NCBI GenBank assembly: GCA_006503535.1
Contig: QYRS01000016.1
Coordinates: forward strand, 493,375 to 557,374
Direction of reading: 5' to 3'
Source of the DNA: Arthrinium phaeospermum
Taxonomy: Eukaryota; Ascomycota; Sordariomycetes; Amphisphaeriales; Apiosporaceae
Length of the DNA stretch: 64,000 nt
Shown here: in pieces, positions 57,130 through 64,000 of the stretch
Layout: the number at the start of each line of letters is the position of its first letter
How positions within the stretch are numbered: the first letter of the stretch is position 1
Translations under genes and position numbers: made by a program
Notes under the pieces: model-generated
The model's input: the letters and a program-made list of their open reading frames with translations, nothing else
The model's database searches: none
What the model was told of the DNA's origin: nothing

Positions 57130-58870
57130 AAAATAAATTATAAAGTATTTTTATATAAATTTAAAAATAATTTATATAAAAAATAAATTCCAACTTATTT
57201 TTTCTTATATAAATTTTTTTTTAAAAATTATTTTTATAATATAAAACTTTTTAAACCGAGTTTTAAACTTAATTTAAATTATAAATATATAAAAAAACAC
57301 GTTTATTAAACTTTAAATAAGTTTATAAAATTAATTACATTTTTTAAAACATATTTTTAATTCTTTTAAATAATATAAATATTAAATTAATTAAACCTTA
57401 AATAAATTTATAAAATATATAATAATCTTTAAATTATTTTTTTAAACCTTTTAATTATTTTAAAAATTAAATAAACTAAACCTTAAATAAATTTATAAAA
57501 TATATTATTTTTTAAATCCTTTTTCTATACTTTTTAATTATTTTAAAAATTAAATAAATAAAACTTTAAATAAATTTATAAAATAAATTATTTTTTTTAA
57601 ATTTTTTTTCTATACTTTTTAATTATTTTAAAAATTAAATAAATAAAACTTTAAATAAATTTATAAAATAAATTATTTTTTCTAAATCTTTTTTTTATAT
57701 TTTTTAATTATTTTAAAAATTAAATAAATAAAACTTTAAATAAATTTACGAATTTTATATTATTTTTTTAAACCTTTTAATTATTTTAAAAAATAAATCG
57801 ACTAAATTTTAAATAAGTTTATAAAATATATTATAATTTTTATATTATTTTTTTAAACTTTTTTACCTATTTATATTTAATTTACTTTTATTATACGTTA
57901 AAATTATAACGTAAACGTAATAATTAATAACCTTTTTAAACGAAGTATAATATTATATTTAAAAAAGATATTAAATTTAAAAATAATTTTTTATTTTAAT
58001 AATTTATATCGAAACTATATTAAAATACCCGGTCCCGATAACTATTAAAAACGTAAGGAATATTTATTAAAGTTAATTATAAAACTTAATAATTTAATTT
58101 TTTAAAAGGTTTATTAATAATATAAATTAATAATTTTAAACTATTAATTAAATTTTATAAAATTAATAAATATTTTCGATTTATTATTTATATAATTAAG
58201 GATATAATTATTAATTTTAATCGTAATTTTTAAGGTTTATCGACTACTTTTAAATTCAATAAAAATAATCGTTAAAATTTTAAAGAGTATTTATTAAAAT
58301 TCGATTTGAATAAAATAATTTAGTTTTTTAAAAATACCGGCGGCGTAAATTACCGAATCGAGCTATTTATTAAATTTATAAAGCTAATAATTATTTAAAA
58401 TTTATTTACTCGTTTTTATTAAAATATAAATTATAACGTTTTATTATAATTTTTAAGTTTTTACAGTTATTTCTATCGTTTATTATAGTAATTATTAAAA
58501 GTTTTAAATTAATAATAAAAAATTAATAGTTTTTATTATTTTATAATATTCCTATTTAAAAATTTAACCTTTTTAAAAGTTTATTTACGATATAAATTAA
58601 TAATTAAAACTTTTAATAATTTATAAAAAAAGGTATAATTATTAATTTTTCGATTTTAACGGTTATAATAAGTATTAAATAATAAAAATTATATTTTTTT
58701 CGTTTTTAATAATTTAAATATTTTTAAAACTAATAAAGTTATTTTATTAAAAATATAAACTTATTATTTAATATTTATTACTTTATATTAAAGTTATTTT
58801 AATAATTTATAATTAATTTTAAATAAATTAAGGGTAATTTTTAACTTTAAAAAAAAAATTTAAAAGTTTA
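57130..58870. repeat. long direct repeat, left copy
   Basis: Matches 62430-63850 in the same orientation. Order inside: a unique lead (TATATAAATTTTTTT, then AAACCG.GTTTTAAACTTAA), about seven tandem units of about 84 nt (57310-57850, core CTTTAAATAAATTTATAAA), a conserved box (TATACGTTAAAATTATAACG at 57894-57913), then imperfect tandem units of about 225-250 nt (landmark at about 58104, 58330, 58577). Confidence 0.8.
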
Positions 58871-60289
58871 CTTTAATATATTATAATTTATAATTAATTA
58901 TTATATTTACTTATTTACTTTAATAATACTCGATAACCGGCAATGTTTTATATAAGGATTAAATATTAATAAATATATACTTTATAAAATTATCGCTTAT
59001 ATTTTTAATTTTTTAAACTTTAATTTAATATTAAAAATTATTTTAATTAATATTTTTTAAAAATTTATTAAGCTTTATTTATTATTAAAAATTTACGTTA
59101 AAATAATTCTTTAAATATATAATTAAATTTAAAATCTTATTAATTATCGACGGGAATAATTATAAATATTTATTATTTTCGAAGTAATTATTAAAAAATA
59201 TTTAAATAATATAATATTTATTAATATAATTAACGAGTTAAAAAAACTTTTAAATATTAAAGAATATATATATAAAATAATTACGGTATTTTTATTTTTA
59301 AATAAAGATACTTTTTTATACTTTTTATTTTAATTTTTAAAAACTTTTTTAAATTTATTATTTTATTTAATATATTATAAATAATAGTTTTAATAAATAT
59401 TAATATTAATAATAATATTATTTTTTTTTTAATTAAATAAATATTTTTTAAATATATATTTTTAATTATAGTTTAATAATAACTATTTAATAACGATAAT
59501 ATAAGTATAAATATTACTTTATAATATTAATTAATACGATATATTTAAAAATATTTATTTAACGATATTATCCGTAACGAATTTTTATTATTATAACGCG
59601 TATAAAGCGATAAACGATATTATATATATAATACTTTTTTTAAATAATAAAAAATATAATATATAATAAATATTCGTTTTTTATATATATTAAACCCTTT
59701 AAAAATAAAGCTTAATAAAATAATATATAAATTTATTAAAAAACTTATTTAAAACTTAAAAACTTTAAATATTATATTTAATATATAAAATTAAAAAGTA
59801 ATTATTTTTTCGATCGTAATATATTAAATTAATTTTAATTTAAATTTAATTTAATATAATATTTTATTATTTATTTAAATATTTTTAAGATATAATATTA
59901 TTATATTTAAAAAATAATCTTTTAATTTAAAATAAAAGTTTTCGTAATTTTATTTTATAAATATAAAATATATATATATATTATTATTATAACCTATTTA
60001 TTATAATTTAAAGAGAAAATATATTTTATTTTAAAATATTATATAAATAAATTTTATAAACGGTAATAAAACTTTATCGTTAAATTTTATTAAAAAAAAG
60101 CTTAATTTATTAAATTTTTTATATACGTATCTTTATAAACTTTATAAAAAAATTAATTTAATTAAATTTTATTTTTTATATTTTTTATTTAATATTTTAA
60201 ATAATTTATAATAATAAATTAATTATTTTTATTTTATAATTATTTTTTAATTATATAATTAATTATTTTATATCCGTTTTATAACGTTA

Positions 60290-60880
60290 ATAATATATTT
60301 AATAATTATTTTATAATTATTTTATATTATTTTATAACGTTTTTATATTTAAATATTTTTAATATTATTTTATAATTATTTTATAATTATTTTATAACGT
60401 TTTTATATTTAAATATTTTTAATATTATTTTATAATTATTTTATAATATTTTTATATTTAAATATTTTTAATATTATTTTATAATTATTTTATAATTATT
60501 TTATAATTATTTTATAATGTTTTATATTTAAGTATATTTAATATTATTTTATAATTACTTTATAATTATTTATAACGTTTTTATATCCGAATATTTTTAT
60601 TATTTTATAATTATTTTATAATATTTTTATATTTAATATTTTTAATATTACCTTATAATTACTTTATAATATCTTCGTATTTAAATATTTTTAATATTAC
60701 TTTATAACTATTTTATAATGTTTTTATATTTAAATATTTTTAATATTACTTTATAATTATTTTATATCTTTATATTTAAATATTTTTAATATTATTTTAT
60801 AATTATTTTATAATTATTTTATAATTATTTTATAACGTTTTTATATTTAAATATATTAATATTACTTTATAATTATTTTA
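60290..60880. repeat. tandem repeat, 45-72 nt units
   Basis: About ten units, each a core like ACGTTTTTATATTTAAATAT followed by a variable number of TTTTATAATTA blocks. Unit length varies with the number of 11-nt blocks. Confidence 0.8.
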
Positions 60881-62429
60881 TAATAAAAACGGTTTTTTAA
60901 ATTTATATTATAAACCGTATTAATTATAAATTTAATAAAATCTTATATATATAATATAATTACCGTAAATGATTATATTATACGTTATATTTTTTATTTA
61001 TTTTAAATTTAATAAATTATTATATAATTATAAAGTAATTATTTTATAATTATAATCTTTTTTTTTATATTTTAAAAATAGCGATTACGACGAGTTTAAT
61101 AAAAATTTTAATTTTTTTATACAATTTATATATTTAAACGTATTATAAAACCCCTTTTTATATTACCCCTTTTTTAATATATTACTTAAAATATTTTAAT
61201 ACTTAAACTAACCCGATTATTTTATAATACCGTTTTAATTAAATAAATTTAATATATAATATATTTAAAAATTAATCGATATAAAATTTAAAAACCTTTA
61301 ATATAAAAAATTTATTTTATAATTATTTTATAATTATTTTATAATAATATTTTAAAAAGATATAACGATTAAACGAAATATTTAATTCTAACGAAATAAC
61401 GTATATAAAATATATTTTTTTATAATTATTTTTTAAATATAATACTATTATTATAAATTTCGCGATTATTAATAAATAATAATTAATACCTATATAAGAT
61501 TATTTTATAATTATTTTATAATTATTTTATAATTATTTTATAACGATTTTTTTTAATTACCGCTATAAATAACGATAAAATTAATAAATATCGTAAATAT
61601 ATTAATAAACTCGCGTAAATTTTAACTTTTAAACGTATTATTTTACGTATTAATTAAAATTAAAAAAAAAAAGAATTACGGAATTTATTTTTATTTAATT
61701 TTTAAATTAAATAATTATATATAATATATAATTATATCGAATTAATTTTAATTAAAAATATAATATAAAAAATTAACGTAATTAAACGTATATAAGTATA
61801 TTTAAAAATAAAGTTATATTTTATAAATATACCGCGTTTATTAATATTTTATTATAATCTTTAATTTATAAAAAATAATTAAAATATTTTAATATTTTAA
61901 TCGAAATTAATATTTTATAACGTAAACCGGCTTATTTAAGCGTAAAAATTAGCCGGGTTACTTAATAAAAAATCGATATAAAAATAATTAAGTTTTTTTA
62001 AAAAATTACCTAATAATTATTTTATAATTATTTTATAATTATTTTATAAAAATTTTAATAAATTTAATAATTATAAAAAGTATATAACAGTAACGAAATT
62101 TAATTAATTTAATATATTATAAATAGCTATTTATTGCGTTTATTACCGTTTTCGAATACTTTTTCCCCGCTATAAAACGGCCGATTTTATCCGGCGAAAG
62201 TTATTTTATAATTTATTTTATAATTTATTTTATAATATAAATAATTTTATTAAATCGATAATAATAAAGTTTATAAAATATTAATAATAATATAATTTAA
62301 TTTATTAAATAATTTTTAATAAATATATTAAATATATTTAATTATATAACTATTGCGTTATTAATTAATAAATATTTAATTAAACGTTTAAATAGATTAA
62401 TTAAAATTAAAAACGATTAAATATAAAAA

Positions 62430-63850
62430 ATAATATAAATTCGAAAATAATTTATATAAGAAATAAATTTTAATTTATTTTTTTTATATAAATTTTTTTT
62501 CGAAAATTATTTCCGTAATATAAACCTTTTAAACCGGGTTTTAAACTTAATTTAAATCGTAAAATACTTAAAAACGACGAATTAATTAAATTTTAAATAA
62601 ATTTATAATATTTATTATATTCCCTATATTACCTTTTTAAACTTTTAATTAATATAAAAATTATTTTTATTAAATATTAAATAAATTTAATAAAATATAT
62701 TAATTTATATTATATTTTTAAATTTTTTAATAAATATTAAAAATATTTTTATTAAATTTTAAATAAATTTAAAAAGGTATATTTCAAGTTTATATTATTT
62801 TTTAAATTTTTTAATAAGTTTAAAGGTATTTTTATTAAATTTTAAATAAGTTTAAAAGGGTATATTTTTAAATTTATTTTATATTTTTAAACTTTTTAAT
62901 AATAAATAATATTAAAGGTATTTTTATTAACTTTAAATAAGTTTAAAAGGGTATATTTTTAAATTTATATTATATTTTTAAACCTTTTAATAAATATTAA
63001 AGGTATTTCTTTTAAATTTTAAACCGGTTTAAAAGGGTATATTTTTTTAATTTACGCTATATTTTTAAACCTTTTAAATTTTTTAAAAGTTTAAATTAAT
63101 TAAACTTTTATTAAATTTATAAAAAAGTTATTTTTAACTTTATTTCGTATTTAATTTATTTTTATTATACGTTAAAATTATAACGTAAACGTAATAATTA
63201 ATAACCTTTTTAAATAAATATAAATATTTATATTTAAAAAAAATATTAAATTAAAAAATAATTTTTCGCTTTAATAATTTATATCGAAGTTTTTATTAAA
63301 ATATCCGGTTTCGATTATTATTAAAAGTATAGGGATATTTATTAAAAATTATTTTAACCTAATAATTTAATTTTTTTAAAAGTTTATTTACGGCGTAAAT
63401 TAATAATTAAAGTTATTAATAATATTTATAAAATTAATACTTATTTATAATTTATTATTTATATTAATTAAAAGTATAATTACCGATTTCGATTATAATT
63501 TTTAAATTTAATTAACTATTTTAACTTTTTATTAAGGTAATTATTAAAGGTTTAAATCGATTATTTTAACCTTTTATTAAAATAATTATTAAAGGTTTAA
63601 AATAAGTAAAATATTAATAAATAATCTTTATTATTTATTAACGTTTTTATTTAAAAATTTAGCCTTTTTAAAGTTTATTCACGGTATAAATTAATAATTA
63701 AAGCTTTAATATATTTATAAATTAATAAAGATAATTATTATTATTTCGATTTTAATAATTATTATAAGTATTTATATTAATTTTAAATATTATAAATTTA
63801 AAAGCTTTAAAATTTAATAAAATTCTTTTATTAATATATTAATTAATTAT
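62430..63850. repeat. long direct repeat, right copy
   Basis: Second copy of the 57130-58870 element, ending within about 80 nt of the telomere. It has the same order of parts: lead, about six units of about 84 nt (62583-63060, core AAATTTTAAATAAGTTTAAA with AGGGTATA), the box TATACGTTAAAATTATAACG at 63165-63184, then the longer units. The shared 20-nt box is identical in both copies. Confidence 0.8.
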
Positions 63851-63928
63851 TTTATATTTAATACTTTATATTATAATATATTCGGCAACTTTATATAATT
63901 TAAAATAGCTTTAAAAATATTCTTAAGC

Positions 63929-64000
63929 TTAGGGTTAGGGTTAGGGTTAGGGTTAGGGTTAGGGTAGGGTTAGGGTTAGGGTTAGGGTTAGGTTAGGGTT
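63929..64000 (+). repeat. telomere, TTAGGG array
   Basis: About twelve TTAGGG units run to the end of the window with the G-rich strand pointing outward (5' to 3' to the right), so this is a true right chromosome end. Two units are short: one reads TAGGG and one TTAGG, which may be real telomerase slips or base-calling errors. Confidence 0.97.

Larger units (their letters stand above)
52247..63928. repeat. RIP-saturated AT-rich subtelomeric block
   Basis: An 11.7 kb stretch of extreme AT content starting directly after the last gene and ending at the telomere. CpA and TpG dinucleotides are nearly absent (isolated exceptions such as TAACAGTAACG at about 62088), while TpA is very common and the surviving C and G sit mostly in CpG, CpC, CpT or GpG. 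This is the product expected when repeat-induced point mutation turns CpA into TpA on both strands to saturation. No open frame of useful length remains on either strand. Internal tandem and dispersed repeats are listed separately. Confidence 0.93.

Noticed and set aside
52247..63928. Centromere or mitochondrial insertion as explanation for the AT block
   Set aside because: It abuts a telomere, lacks mitochondrial gene motifs and shows CpA-specific depletion, which fits RIP better.

Overview
This window is a chromosome end of a filamentous ascomycete, most likely a Sordariomycete. The evidence is: genes split by 48-97 nt introns with GTNNGT donors, CTAAC/CTGAC branch sites and AG acceptors; fungus-specific families (HET, Clr5, rhodopsin-domain receptor-like proteins, CHMP7-type Snf7); a perfect fungal telomere array (TTAGGG) at the right edge; and an 11.7 kb AT-saturated block with the hallmark of repeat-induced point mutation (RIP). 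The species cannot be fixed from sequence alone.

Layout. 1-3.6 kb: a bacterial-type NMT1/THI5-like substrate-binding protein, a small three-exon hypothetical gene and a secreted LPMO-like copper protein. 3.9-13.6 kb: two very large ankyrin proteins in tandem, one ANK(about 29)-HET protein of 1686 aa and one Clr5-ANK protein. This is the accessory, possibly nonself-recognition core of the window. 14-17.3 kb: a 15-nt minisatellite, a gene relic and a DHA2-type MFS exporter. 18-24 kb: a CHMP7-like ESCRT-III protein, a PhyH-like 2-oxoglutarate oxygenase and a secreted alpha/beta-hydrolase. 24-29.6 kb: a gene-poor stretch with a 67-aa secreted peptide and a cysteine-rich gene relic. 29.6-39.3 kb: two cytochrome P450s, a rhodopsin-domain membrane protein, a ruined O-methyltransferase and a sugar transporter, which looks like a metabolic cluster without a backbone enzyme. 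39.4-52.2 kb: an F-box/LRR-like protein, two small hypotheticals, a secreted lipase, a coiled-coil protein and an amino-acid permease. 52.25-63.93 kb: RIP-destroyed repeats with several tandem arrays and a long direct duplication. 63.93-64.0 kb: telomere.

Four genes (Clr5-ANK, lipase, coiled-coil protein, amino-acid permease) each need exactly one missing base restored to be open from start to stop. In three of them the site lies in or next to a G/C homopolymer, so base-calling error is at least as likely as decay. By contrast the O-methyltransferase remnant has internal stops plus frame loss and is a real pseudogene. Gene models below were spliced by eye; each was checked for intron consensus and for total length divisible by three.
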